NCBI RefSeq assembly: GCF_000003815.2
Contig: NC_049985.1
Span: forward strand, 1,015,052 to 1,079,051
Reading direction: 5' to 3'
Origin: Branchiostoma floridae
Lineage: Eukaryota; Chordata; Leptocardii; Amphioxiformes; Branchiostomatidae
Length of the DNA: 64,000 nucleotides
Below the pieces are notes generated by a model. That model worked only from the letters and a program-made list of their open reading frames with translations, did not search any database and was not told where the DNA came from. Positions 1 through 11,868 of this stretch are shown here, in pieces; the first letter of the stretch is position 1; each line of letters starts with the position of its first letter. Both the position numbers and the translations under genes were made by a program.

Positions 1-3000
1 AGTTTTATTTTACTGTATTTTGGCTGCTATACGGGATGACATTGTGACTGACATCGTTCTATCCGTACTGCTGTCAGATTTCGCGATAATCAATTTCTTT
101 TGTGCTTGTTGAATACGTCTGTTATTCTTGACGACGAAAAAATCTACGAGGGGTGATCAATAAGTTTGTGTCCTCATCCAAATAAGGTGCACAGCTCAGA
201 CTTTGGTGCATATATGTAAAGAATAAAATACTTTTATGAATGTCTACCAAAATTTAAATCATTGTCAAGTGACGTTAAGTGACAGAGAAGAAAAATATGT
301 GGACAATTGAGCTGCGACCTATGGTTTGCGGGTCAATTCTGCTGAAAGTGAGACATCCACTTCTTTCTATTTGAAATACGAAGTAAATCCTCATCAAACT
401 TTTTGACAATGTTTTCTTAGATTTCATTGCATGAGGAACACGGCCCACACAGCTCTGATCATAACTTGAAAGTTCATCTGTGTTGGTACAAGTCATTCTT
501 GAAATAGTTGAACTGTAATTTCCAACACCAAAATTGGACTCACCCAAATGTTCGACTGCACAGCATCAGTCTTTGTCAAGGAATGAACAATACACTGCTC
601 TGTTCCCGCCACTTACCTACTGATTTTCACAAGAACGTCGACTGGAAAGTAGCAATGACCACAATGATTTTAGTGGACATTGATAAAAGACTTTATACTA
701 AGTATTACTAACGATGCCCGGAAATTTGAATTGTACACTTTATATCTTGGTCATGCCGAGAACTTGTCAATCACACCTCAGAGTTAAGATGTCAGAACGT
801 AAGCCGTAAAGATTCCCATTCTGCTTCCTGTATCAGACTCGTACGTTTAGGAAGGTTAGTCATCCAGGTTAACAATGTTCAGTTAAAGATCCAGTTTTGG
901 GATTGAATTGTAGTTGAGTATCAGCCCTTGTTAATGCCGTAAAGAAGTGTTATGTTGGTGTATATGTTTTTTTAGTATATAGCGTATTTTTACCCGCTTT
1001 TACATATATCTATGGGTGGAATTTGATAAATTAGGGCTGGTGGGTAAGTCTTGCAAATATCAAGATTAATGATTTAGGTTGGAGCCTAGTCAAGTTTAAT
1101 TAATGTTTTAGGTGCTTTTAGGTGAGGCAACACTCTGTAATAAGGTACGACTTCTGTATATACGGAAACCTCACAAATATAATGTGATTTTTATTCAGAT
1201 GATAGGCAACTGGGTCGATGTCTTGTCTATGAGAATGCAAACATGTTTGAATGCCAGATAGTCCGCTTACACCGTCTGAGGAGTTCGCTAGACTATATAT
1301 GATATACTAGGTGTGTTTCCTACAAGATCCAGTCAATTAGCAATCGTACGGTTTATATATTTCTGTTGTGTGGATCAATTAACTTGGGCTATCTAAACCA
1401 TATAACAGAACATTATTATACATAAAAAGTCGCTAGTATGTCGAGCTTAGTTCAGCGGTAAGTTAAGTTTGATCTTAACTTTGTAATACACATGAAATAC
1501 ATTCAAATTACTGTGACAGTTATGTATATGTAGAGATAATCAAGAAGCCATATTGTGTAATATGGTATCATATCTGTAATAATAACCAATGGCTTTTATC
1601 ACCGTGTTGTCAGTGTTCTATATGTGCAGCTACATGTATGTTGCGAAATTCATGTGGAGGAAAGTTTTGTAGTAGCGTGTTGCAATGTGTATATTCTGGT
1701 TTTTGGTCTTCCTATGTGACACCAGTATTATAAGAACATACTGATCTGATCTTATGGATGACATTCTCTGGACACCCCACAACTGATGCGAACGTGCTTG
1801 AAAGCTAACATACCTATCACTTCCAAATTTAAAACACAGTCCTGTACGCATCAACAGCAAAATCAGCGTCTTAATCGAACGACACCAAATGAAAACAACC
1901 ACACAGCTTCATAATGGATACCTGAGACACAAACCATTGTAAAAAGTGGGGCAGCGACAGCTGTGAACAGCTGACAACACGACATGCACATAACCCCATA
2001 TCTGCTTGCAGATAAGTAATTAACAAACCACATGGCCTATAGGTCAGCTGTTCCACAATACTAGGGAAATAGGGGTGATTTTTCAAATTATTACATCGAT
2101 AATAAAAACGGCTGCCGCGAAAAAAACAACAACGTGCTTCATCGTCCATGTGCAGAGGACATGCCAAACTACATACGAATGCGACAACGGGAACATACTG
2201 ATACAGATGCGAACGCGCGTTACATTGACAAAACCAGTCTCTGTGTGTATGGCAAAGGCATAATCCACATTCATGAAAATACCCATTCCGTCTCTGTTAC
2301 CTTCGGTAAGCCAGACGAGTAGTGACCACGAAACCACCAAAACACACTCAACCTATGTCGTATATAACGCACACGCTCCTCCGAGTCCAAAAATATAAAC
2401 AACACCAATTATTTGCTTCAGTTTTTGTTTCACACCGACAATGGCCTATCCCCTTCGATCCCTGGTGCAAAATATAATCCCCGTCCATGAACATACCCTT
2501 TCTGTCCCTGCTAATTCCCCCTTACTTTCGGTGTTGCGGTCGCAAAACACTACAACAGCAGATGTCGAATGAACACACACGTTCCTACCCGTCAGAAAAA
2601 AAAAACGTGGCCACCCCACCCATATAGTAGTGACAAAGCACCATCAATGCACACAGTGCATACATAGATCGCGAAGAGCGCAAATCAACCCAAGTACGAG
2701 ATGGCAAAGCTGTCGTCATACGCCGACGAAGACAACATCTGCTTGACGATATCCAATTACCACAAGGCTTAAGGCGCGATCATAACGAAGACCTGAACCA
2801 CTATACCGGACGGCGTAGGGGTGAAAACTGAATTATTACATCCATGATAAAAACACCTACCACGACAAAAAAAGAACGTGCATCATTTCGCAACGGAGTA
2901 CAGACGACATGCCAAACCACATACGATTGCGGCAAACGGAACATAGAGATATAGGTGCGAACACTCAACACATAAACCGTTCACAAGACTCTGTCGCTGG

Positions 3001-4027
3001 AGGTTACCCTCCAGTCACAGAGTAACAATAGATTATAATTTTCATTAGGACGTACATGTAGGTCTTGTTTTAGAAGGCGATGTTGTAACAAAAGTGGGCC
3101 TATCAAATGGCTACTCCCAGTCAAGGTTATATTGGACGTTAAAACATACCCACCCCATAGCATTTGGAAGGGAAATCTACTGTTACACAAACAGGTGAGA
3201 TTCGCTTGCTTTTGTTCAACATTGTCATGCGTCACAAAGTAGGATTGAAATCTGGATGCGATAGCCCTTCAGAATGTGACAGTTTGCAGAAAAGCACACT
3301 CAACCACTTCTGTTGGTAGAGGGTAAAAGAAATAGGTATATCATTTATGACCTTAGACCCCCTTGTTCTGCTTTTCAAATGTCTTCAATATTGTTTTTCA
3401 ACTGTTAAGATGGTTTCATGTTCGAAAACAAACTAGAGTTCGAAGTGAAATGGTTATTGTTTCTTGCATTCCTAGTTCATTAATTATGCAATAAAAGGTA
3501 TTGATTAACGTGACGTCATGTGTCCATTGATCAATTTCCCTCACTCTGCGGTGAGCATAACTAGTATATGGAAAATATATTATTGTCGTGTCAATAAAGA
3601 TTTCCTGGAAAATACATGGTTGTGAAAACACAGAATTCCCCGTATCCATTGACCCCATAATGTGAATGTGACGTCTGAACTCTACACCCTAACCCCCCGA
3701 AGTCTGACCTTAGCCTCAGCGATCTGACGTTACTGGAAATTGGAATGTCGAAATTTCGAATGGGATTTTCTAGATAGGAAAGGTATTCCTCTGCAAGCAA
3801 AAGCAATGATATGGGGTGCAAAGGGCAAAAAGACTAGGTATGTTTGACTGACTGGGCTGCGATATTCTCAGTCTTGAACTGCCACGTCATTTTGGGTAAT
3901 TCCACGGACAGGGGAATCCCTTGGCATTTTTGTAACTCCACCCCAACCCTAGCCTGTGTTTACACAATCTCTCGCTGTATGGGGTTACTGACTTCTGATT
4001 CAGCTAAGACCTTCTCACGCTGCTGTA
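1..4027. other. Spacer: 3' flank of an off-window copy, then duplicated intergenic DNA
   Basis: No gene is supported here; the short open frames lack family features and are not conserved as proteins. The first bases match the sequence 100-150 bp downstream of the stop codons of copies B, C and E (from about 23651, 35417 and 60469), so a further copy of the array very probably ends just left of position 1. The whole stretch is collinear with 23651-28840, apart from a LINE insertion present only there. It contains the uninterrupted (empty) version of that insertion site near 2000-2010. Confidence 0.75.
222..227 (+). terminator. Candidate poly(A) signal of the off-window upstream copy
   Basis: An AATAAA hexamer lies at the same relative position as AATAAA hexamers about 350 bp downstream of the stop codons of copies B and E. 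The conserved position suggests use as a 3' end signal, but cleavage is not shown by sequence alone. Confidence 0.35.
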
Positions 4028-4240
4028 TACATACATACATGCATACATAAATACATACATACATACATACATGCATACATATATACATACATACATACAT
4101 ACATACATGCATACATACATGCATACATACATGCATACATACATACATACAAACATACATACATGCATACAAACATGCATACATACATGCATACATAAAT
4201 ACATTCATACATACATACATACATACATACATGCATACAT
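4028..4240. repeat. CATA/CATG microsatellite, about 210 bp
   Basis: An imperfect array of CATA with interspersed CATG units. The homologous spacer upstream of copy C has only about 20 bp of it (28842-28862). Directly after it comes sequence resembling a LINE 3' end in antisense (AATAAA-like on the minus strand), so the array may have grown from the simple-repeat tail of a non-LTR element. The open frames through it are low-complexity artefacts. Confidence 0.9.
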
Positions 4241-4549
4241 AACCTTTATTTTGACTGGGTGGCCTCCCAGAGGCTAGGTGGTCACGTGAACATAAATAAA
4301 TCAATACAAATCTAAATGAGATGAAATCAAAACACCTTCACACGTCAAAACACCAGACCCAACACAAACAGGTTTGCAAGACTACGTTACTGCCTTTGAA
4401 TGATAAACTCGGTGCGTGACCAGGAAGCAAACAGTTCTTTTGAGCTCAGACATCGCTTAGACAAAGCAAGGTGGTGTCCATGGCGGTGGTGTTTTGTTAG
4501 GGTACGGACAGTCATTGTTCTGTTCAGTCTTGTGTGGAGGAGCACATAT

Positions 4550-4750
4550 TTATTTATTTATTTCTTCCTCAAACGTACATAGGCAGGGAAATACACACAT
4601 GGTAAACCCTGAATTGCGTAGGTTTGTTACAGCGAAACTTTTACGTGCAGAATGTCAACAAACAAAAATACATACTATATTAACAAACACTAAGCATAAA
4701 TCCGAACTCACAGGCTGATGGTAATGCTAGGAAATAGAGTCATTACATAT
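4550..4750 (-). mobile_element. About 200 bp insertion with 6 bp target-site duplication
   Basis: Compared with the collinear spacer upstream of copy C (near 29180), this copy has about 201 extra bases. They are bounded by ACATAT at 4544-4549 and 4745-4750. The insert begins with a TTTA repeat, as expected of the 3' tail of a short non-LTR element or SINE inserted in antisense. The family is not recognised. Confidence 0.65.
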
Positions 4751-5527
4751 GATAATGTTCAGAACTAGACTTGTAACAAGTCGTGCTTAAAGACTTGCTT
4801 CGTGCTATGATAAGTTCAGAATCAGCGGTATGCGCAAATGGCAAGCGGAGATAATTGTAAAGGCCCGGACCGTGAATATATTGTTAATGTTACTAGCGTT
4901 ACACAAAACATTGCTACCTTAAACAACTTCATTCAACAGGTGAATTCGGCGGAACACTAGCAAAGACCTACGGACTGCACAATACATGTATACCACTAGG
5001 ATTTACTGAACGCGAAAAACCCTAAATGGCGAAAAAAGCATCAAATCGATTATCTTTATTTACTTTCTGCCACAAACGGGCCATCACAATACACACAAAA
5101 ATGATTGCGCAATTAAAAGTGATTTAAGTTTTTTTAACACAAGCCACAAACGGATCAATAAACTAAATCAACATAGATTTAAACATGATCCGTGCAAGGC
5201 AGAACCAAAGGGAACACTGGAATCATCATTATTACAAGACGAAGAGCGTAATGCATGATAGGAGCAAGAGGTCATTTCCTGACCTCGCCAGTTAGCCAGG
5301 TTACCTGATATGTTTACAAGTATGAGTGGCGCTTGGGTGTATTGTACCCGTGACATTTGAACTAACAGGTGACGTAATGTTGCCATGGGCACTGTGACTC
5401 ATTTATTTGTTTAGTCAGGCGCATGAAGCTATCACGGAGACCTGCGACCGTGTAGGCAACGAGTTGTATCAGGCTATAATTGACTATATACAAAAGGCAC
5501 CTATCTCTCCCCTATCACTTATCAATG
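4751..5527. other. Spacer upstream of gene A
   Basis: No gene is seen. It is collinear with about 29182-29980 upstream of copy C. It ends in an AT-rich stretch with TATA-like words near 5474-5490, which could position transcription start of gene A, though no start site can be proven. Confidence 0.6.
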
Positions 5528-5692
5528 GAACCTTCCAAAAGGGGAATCCCCCTTCCCAGACTCCCTGCCCAACAGGTGAGGTCACACCTGGGGATTTCCG
5601 CATTCGTGGTGACTCGCACACAAAGCTGACACGGGGTCCTATACCAGTGAAGATTAGGAGCTTTACAGGTATTCTCTCAGCAGAAGTCCGCC
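5528..5692 (+). promoter_or_regulatory. Conserved promoter/5' leader of gene A with two NF-kappaB-type sites
   Basis: GGGGAATCCC at 5541-5550 and GGGGATTTCC at 5590-5599 both fit the consensus GGGRNWYYCC and lie 152 and 103 bp upstream of the ATG. Just before the first site is a GGAACCTTCC dyad fitting the heat-shock half-site pair nGAAnnTTCn. Between the two sites, CAGGTG and CACCTG form an inverted E-box pair around AGGTCA. The block is conserved upstream of C, D and E but absent from B. It may be promoter or 5' UTR; no start site is visible. Confidence 0.6.
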
Positions 5693-8600
5693 ATGTTGAG
5701 GGTCTGTGAGAAATTCCGTGAGGCGGACGCGAAGGGCAGGAGGTACGGACTAGCCCGTGCGGAGACAGGCTACCTCCGTGCCCTGGTGGACGCCATGGCT
5801 GACATGGACAGGCTGGCAGAAGTGGAGATGCTCAAAAGTCTGGGCGACGTAAACTTGGAGAAGGGAAGACTCGGGAAGGACGTAGGGAAGTTCAACATGG
5901 CCTTGTCCCTTTACATAGCTGCTGTGGTCCGGTGTGACAATAGGGATCAGGGAGAAGGTATAGAACACCGATACGAATACACGGAGAGGCTTTTACAAGG
6001 GGTGTCGTCAAAGGGGTCACAGGGTAAGGAACAGTCAACTGAAGACAAGGAGACGACAACTCCTGCAAAGGTGGCAGAAAAGTTTCAAGACTTGGACAGA
6101 AAATGGGCTGCCGGGGGTAACACAGACTCTGTGTTGGTTGGGTACGCACAGTTGATGGTAGAAGGAATAGTAAACGACAACAGCATGTTAGAAACAGAAG
6201 CGATCAAAAGTCTCGGTGACGTGTACCTGAAAAGAGGAACAGAAACTAGAGACACTAGAAACTTGACCAGAGCTTCCGCTTTGTACAACAAGGCACTGGC
6301 GCGGTGTCACGACATTCAGGGAACAGTTGCCATTGTCCACCGCTTACTGCACACCGCAAAAATCAGGCAGGACATCACCACAACAAGCATAAAGGTGAGT
6401 TTTTAATTATTGCAGCTTCTTATATTAACATAGTGTATGCCCATGTTGTTTTGTCACTTACACTATGATATGAGTTTAAATGTGTTCAGTATCTTTGAGG
6501 AAAGTATAGTTCTGGAAGTAGTGAATGTGAGCGTGTTTTCACAATGTTTGGTTTGTGCCTAACCAGAGGCTTTTTCTTGTCCGTTCGTGCATCAAATGAT
6601 ACGATTGTTGACATTTTTCTCATGTACACGGCTTTCTGTTGGTTCTGATAGAGGCTAACTCATAGGCAACGGCAGCCAAACGTGGGGCGGCGGAAAGGCC
6701 ACTTCTCTCCCTTCTCAGCTGCGCCCTCTAGCGACATCATCAACAACGGAATGCGCCGTCCACACAGGTAGGTACATGGAATGCTGGTTCTTCATGATTG
6801 ATTTTGACTATCGTATAAGCCTATAAGGTATACAAATGTCTATCGGTTGTAGAATGATAAGATGGCAATTTGTTTTTTCTCTTCAGTGCCCCAGAACTGC
6901 AGAAAGCTGAAAACCCGACAAGAGTTGACGATGACAAGTTAGTGTCACTCATTTCTTTGTTTCGTGTTTCACAAGTGTTTGAAAGTGATGTATCTTTGGC
7001 CCCCTAGCCGCTTTTAAACGCATGGGCTTTAAGACTTTGAAGGCTGGTCAGCTGATATAGGCGGTTTTTATAGACCGTTTGATACGGTGGATCATAACAT
7101 CATATTCCAAAAGATGTTTTGGCATGGCATTCAAGGGTATGCACTGGTTTGATTTACGTCTTACATATCTAGCAGGTAGCACTGTAGTGCGGTTGATGGA
7201 GCTACCTCTGATTTATATCCACTATTCATTACCGCAATGGTTAATATTGGGACCGCTTTTGTTCTTAATCTAATGACATAACAAATTGCGCCCATTTTTG
7301 TGATATGCCAATGTATGCAGGTGACACTGTCTTCTACTATTGTATCAAAGGTGTCATTAGCATTGCAAACAACCTTTAAAACGATCTTAATACTCTTTCA
7401 CAGTGGTTTATAGAAAAATTTATTATCAGTAAAGTGTAAATTTATGCTCATTAGAACGGATCAAAAGCTAAACACTTGCAGAAGATCTATGGGGCAGCTT
7501 TAAAAGCATGTGCACAAATACCTAGGAGTGCTAATTGATCATTTTTACAGTGAATGTGAAGAACATCTCCATGCTGGCTGCAGGGCCCTGCAGACTGGAG
7601 ACCTGGACACAGCAGAACAAAGCTTTGCAGCTGCGCTCAAGTCTGTTCACGTCAAAGGTCAGTCTAAGTATGAACTTAGGTCAAATAATCATGAGTAAAT
7701 ACTAATGGTCCAAGGTCCGTGGTTGTTGTCGATCGTGGTTGTTGTCGATACACAGAACTATCTTTAATTCAAACTGTGGCCACTATAAGCCTAGTTATTA
7801 TCTACCAGGACAAATGACAACACTGATGACTACGACAAACTTTGAAATTCACAACAGTGCGCAAATGCAATGATAAAACTTAATAGCACTCCAAAGGTTT
7901 TCTTCCCGAAACGAAAAAGTAACTACAAGATTGTGATTGATACAACTTAGGTCAACACAGCAAGGAGGAAGAGCCCCTGTACAAGTTGAGTGATGTCTAC
8001 CTGCAGAGAGGAATCCAGTCAAAGGACGGGGGCGACTTCACGAAGGCTGCAGCACTCTGTAATGCAGCACTGGTAAGGTCATGGAGAGAAGATATAAACA
8101 AAGCAATACAGGAAATAACTCAAACATTTGTTAAGAAAGTTCTGAATATAGAACAGAAGTTAGACAGTAATGATACAGAGAAACACAAATTGGTATTAAA
8201 GGCTGATAGGGACTACGTAGTTAAAGAGATCAAAAGAATTGAACAAGAGATAGATCCATATACGCTGGATGAGGATGACCCAAAGTTAAAAGAAGTGGAG
8301 ATGAAGAGAGTGGAAGCAATCAAAGCATTGTTTCAGGCACTTGTTGATCAGCGTAAAACGTTCATAGCCGGCCTTGTAGATGAATGTATGAAGGTAATGG
8401 GCTCCCCTCCCTCTAAGTACGCCATGATTGGTTTGGGTTCACAAGCCACAGGATTGGTAACTCCATACTCTGATCTGGAATTTGCCATTTTGGTAGAGGA
8501 GGAAACCGAGCATAATGTTAGTTATTTCCGCAACCTCACTCATTACCTGCACCTCAAAGTGATAAATCTTGGAGAGACCATTCTCCCGGCCATGGGGATT

Positions 8601-11369
8601 AAGTCTCTGAATGATTTCTACTCAGACGACCCACTAAACAGCTGGTTTTATGACTCAGTAACACCACGCGGTTTTGCGTTCGATGGAGCCATGCCGCATG
8701 CATGCAAGACTCCATTGGGCAGGGGCAGAAACAGCACAGGAACAAGCGAACTAATCCGCACACCAAGCAATTTGACCAACATTCTGAAAGAAGACATTAC
8801 GTTTCATTTAAAGAAAGGCTATCATCTGGCTAGTGTACTGGGAAATGTGTCTTTTCTCACAGGAGAACAGGGCTTGGTAGATGAGTACAGGTCGCTATGG
8901 ACTCAGCAACTGAAAGAAAGTGGCGGAATAGTTACTTTGATAATGGCAAGTACAGGCCTAACTGAGAATTCACGTATGTTTCAAACCGAGGCTCTTACTG
9001 CCAGCTTGCTGAATGTTAAAAAAGAAATCTATCGGTTTTCAAGCCTTGCAGTGTCTGTTTTGGCGCTACTTCATAACATTCAACCGACGACAATATGGGA
9101 GACTATTCAGGAGCTGAGAAACGCAGGAGTCGTCTGTGGTGAGAACGCACATCACTTGATGGTGCTGATCAGTATCTCAGCAGAACTGAGGCTGCGGACA
9201 TACATGAACAATCATGGACAAGTGGAAAACATGTCAGCCTTATCGTCATTGTCGACCGATACGGGCATTGAGGAGAAATTACAGAAAGTGTTTTACATCT
9301 CGAATACAAAACAGCTCATGAGATACTATTACACAGAAAGACCCCTGAAGCACTTTATTTCACAGCTGAAAGACCCTCAACGTTCGGAAGAACCGCCAAT
9401 CTTCTTTGACAATTCTTCAAAGTTCAAAGCAGAGGTATATAAAAGTCTGTGCGATTTTGAGAATTTTAAGACAGAACAAACGCTACAAACGCTACAAAGT
9501 GATTTAATGAAATATGGTCATAACACTGCGCACAGGGATGTTGCCGGATCACTAAACAACTTAGGTACCGCCTGGAGAGACCTTGGTGATCACAGAAAGG
9601 CGGTCAGCTATTATGAGCAGTCACTACAGATGAACCGGAGTATCTATGGTGAGGACACTGCATACCCTGACATCGCCGGCTCACTTCACAACTTGGGTGC
9701 GGCCTGGGGCGACCTTGGTGATCTCATAAAGGCGGTCAGCTATTATGAGCAGTCACTACAGATGAAGCGGAGTATCTATGGTGAGGACACTGAACATCCT
9801 GACATCGCCAGCTCGCTTAACAACTTGGGTAACACCTGGGGCGACCTTGGTGATCTCAAAAAGGCGGTCAGCTATTATGAGCAGGCACTACAGATGAACC
9901 GGAGTATCTATGGTGAGGACACTGAACATCCTGACATCGCCGGCTCACTTAACAACTTGGGTGCCACCTGGGGCGACCTTGGTGATCACAAAAAGGCGGT
10001 CAGCTATTATGAGCAGGCACTACAGATGAACCGGAGTATCTATGGTGAGGACACTGAACATCCTGACATCGCCGGCTCACTTAACAACTTGGGTAACACC
10101 TGGGGCGACCTTGGTGATCACAAAAAGGCGGTCAGCTATTATGAGCAGGCACTACAGATGAACCGGAGTATCTATGGTGAGGACACTGAACATCCTGACA
10201 TCGCCGGATCACTTAACAACTTGGGTAACGCCTGGAGGAAACTCGGGGATTACAGAAAGGCGGTCAGGTATTATGAGCAGTCACTGCAGATGAACCGGAG
10301 TATCTATGGTGAAGACACTGAACATCCTGACATCGCCAGCTCACTTAACAACTTGGGTACCGCCTGGAGATACCTTGGTGATCACAAAAAGGCGGTTAGC
10401 TATTATGAGCAGTCACTACAGATGAAGCGGAGTATCTATTGTGAAGACACGGAACATCCTGACATCGCAAAATCACTTAATAACTTGGGTGCCACCAGTC
10501 GTGACCTTGGGGATTACAGAAAGGCGGTTAGCTATTATGAGCAGTCACTACAGATGGCGCGGAGTATCTATGGTAAGGACACTGCACATCCTGACATCGC
10601 CGGCTCACTTAACAACTTGGGTAACACCTGGGGCGACCTTGGTGATCACAAAAAGGCGGTCAACTATTATGAGCAGGCACTACAGATGAACCGGAGTATC
10701 CATGGTGAGAACAATGCACATCCTGACATCGCCAGCTCACTTAACAATTCGGGTGCCGCCTGGACTAACCTTGGTGATCTCAAAAAGGCGGTCAGCTATT
10801 ATGAACAGTCACTACAGATGAGGCGACGTATCTATGGTGAGGACACTGAACATCCTGACATCGCCAGCTCGCTTAATAACTTAGGTGCCGCCTGGACTAA
10901 CCTTGGTGATCACAGAAAGGCGGTCAGCTACTATGGACAGTCACTTCAGATGAGGCGGGATGTCTATGGTGAAGACAATGCACATCCTGACATCGCCAGC
11001 TCACTTAACAACTTTGGTAACGCCTGCGGAAACCTTGGTGATCACAGAAAGGCAATCAGCTATCATGAACAGTCACTACAGATGAGGCGGGTTATCTATG
11101 GTTACAACACTGCACATCCTGACATCGCCAGATCCCTTAACAACTTGGGTAACGCCTGGAGTGACCTTGGTGATCACAGAAAGGCGGTCAGTTATTATGA
11201 GCAGACTCTACAAATGAGGCGGGTTATGTATGGTGAGGAAACTGCACATCCTGACATTGTTCACTCTCTAAACAATCTGTGCGTCGCCTGGAGAGAGCTC
11301 GGCGATTACGGAAAGGCCATGAACTACTATTATCTGTGGGAACAAATGAAACAGATTCTTTTGAATTAA
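5693..11369 (+). CDS. Gene A: DUF294-type nucleotidyltransferase with TPR repeats (five exons)
   Basis: Proposed exons are 5693-6394, 6652-6767, 6887-6937, 7551-7657 and 7951-11369. All have GT-AG borders and matching phases, giving about 1464 residues. The start is the ATG in GTCCGCCATG, conserved in all copies. Residues 1-234 hold two degenerate TPR-like modules (motif KSLGDV.L..G) and exon 4 a third TPR-like hairpin. The last exon has GLGS at 486-489 and SDLE with D500 and E502, the metal-binding pattern of the nucleotidyltransferase fold. D570 in FAFDGAMP is a candidate third acidic residue. Residues about 680-745 resemble the DUF294_C helical domain. From 848 on there are 14 TPRs of 44 residues. 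DUF294/GlnD families transfer nucleotides, but the substrate here is unknown. No signal peptide or membrane segment is seen, so it is probably cytosolic. Intron 1 has a consensus donor (AAG/GTGAGT). Confidence 0.85.
7040..7545 (+). pseudogene. LINE reverse transcriptase relic in intron 3 of gene A
   Basis: Broken frames give recognisable RT pieces: FDTVDH-like words near 7075-7090, [10 protein letters not shown]-like residues near 7240-7270, a decayed YADD region near 7310-7330, and KYLGVLID near 7513-7536. Frameshifts and stops make it non-functional. It runs to within about 10 bp of the exon 4 acceptor. The same relic occupies intron 3 of gene D and is absent from B, C and E. Confidence 0.7.
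9516..11366 (+). repeat. 132 bp tandem repeats encoding 14 TPRs (gene A)
   Basis: Fourteen in-frame units of 132 bp each encode a 44-residue TPR of the kinesin-light-chain/nephrocystin-3 style (core ..PDIA.SLNNLG..W..LGD..KA..YYEQ.LQM.R.IY). The first unit has the linker [11 protein letters not shown] shared only with gene D. The last is a diverged capping repeat. Units 3-5 are nearly identical at the DNA level, which suggests recent unequal exchange. Confidence 0.95.
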
Positions 11370-11868
11370 CACACGTAATCAGCAGCAAGCCTTTCCAGGC
11401 ATAGTAACTGTAAATGACCTCTCCTACCAAGGGATAATTCTACTATACAGCATTTTGAAATATGCCAGATGATAGGACTGGAAATGTCGGTGCCGTCGCA
11501 TTAGTAGGCACCATGATGTATTGTGTAATGAAAGTCACTAGTTTTATTTTACTGTAATTTGGATGATGTACGCGATGATGACGTTGTGATTGATATTATT
11601 TGAACCGTACTGCTGTCAGATTTGGACTATAATCAGTTTACTTTAAGGTTTCATACCTGGCTAAACTGGCATATTGACTGTCCTTTGTTTTCTCGTCAAT
11701 GAATTAAGAGAGAATTGTAACGAACATTGATCGATGGGCATGAAAGAATTCTAAAGGCTATTTTGGACCATATGGATGACGTCATCAATCTTGTTGGATA
11801 CGCCTGTTATTGTTGAGGTTAGGTCAGATATTTCGACAATAAGAAGCGTCCAAAATTCGTTACTGAAG
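11370..11868. other. 3' flank of gene A
   Basis: No gene is seen. It is related to, but clearly diverged from, the near-identical 3' flanks of B, C and E (shared words such as AGTTTTATTTTACTGTAATTTGG near 11541). No AATAAA was noticed close to the stop codon. Confidence 0.6.

Noticed and set aside
3960-4304. Cys/Met/Tyr/Val-rich frame of 114 codons over the CATA array
   Set aside because: It is a translation of a microsatellite.
5407-5709. Frame upstream of gene A (ends VRHVEGL), with relatives upstream of C, D and E
   Set aside because: It overlaps the gene start in another frame and differs in frame and start between copies; its conservation is explained by the promoter/leader duplication. 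A regulatory upstream frame cannot be excluded.
7986-7988. Start of a separate protein at the beginning of the last exon (and at 19195 and 31884)
   Set aside because: The codon is TTG for Leu within the exon; an acceptor with matching phase lies upstream and joins it to exon 4.
10441-10689. Open frames of 82-83 codons ([10 protein letters not shown]...) inside the TPR arrays of A, B, D and E
   Set aside because: They recur at multiples of 132 or 660 bp and are alternative-frame readings of the TPR repeats.
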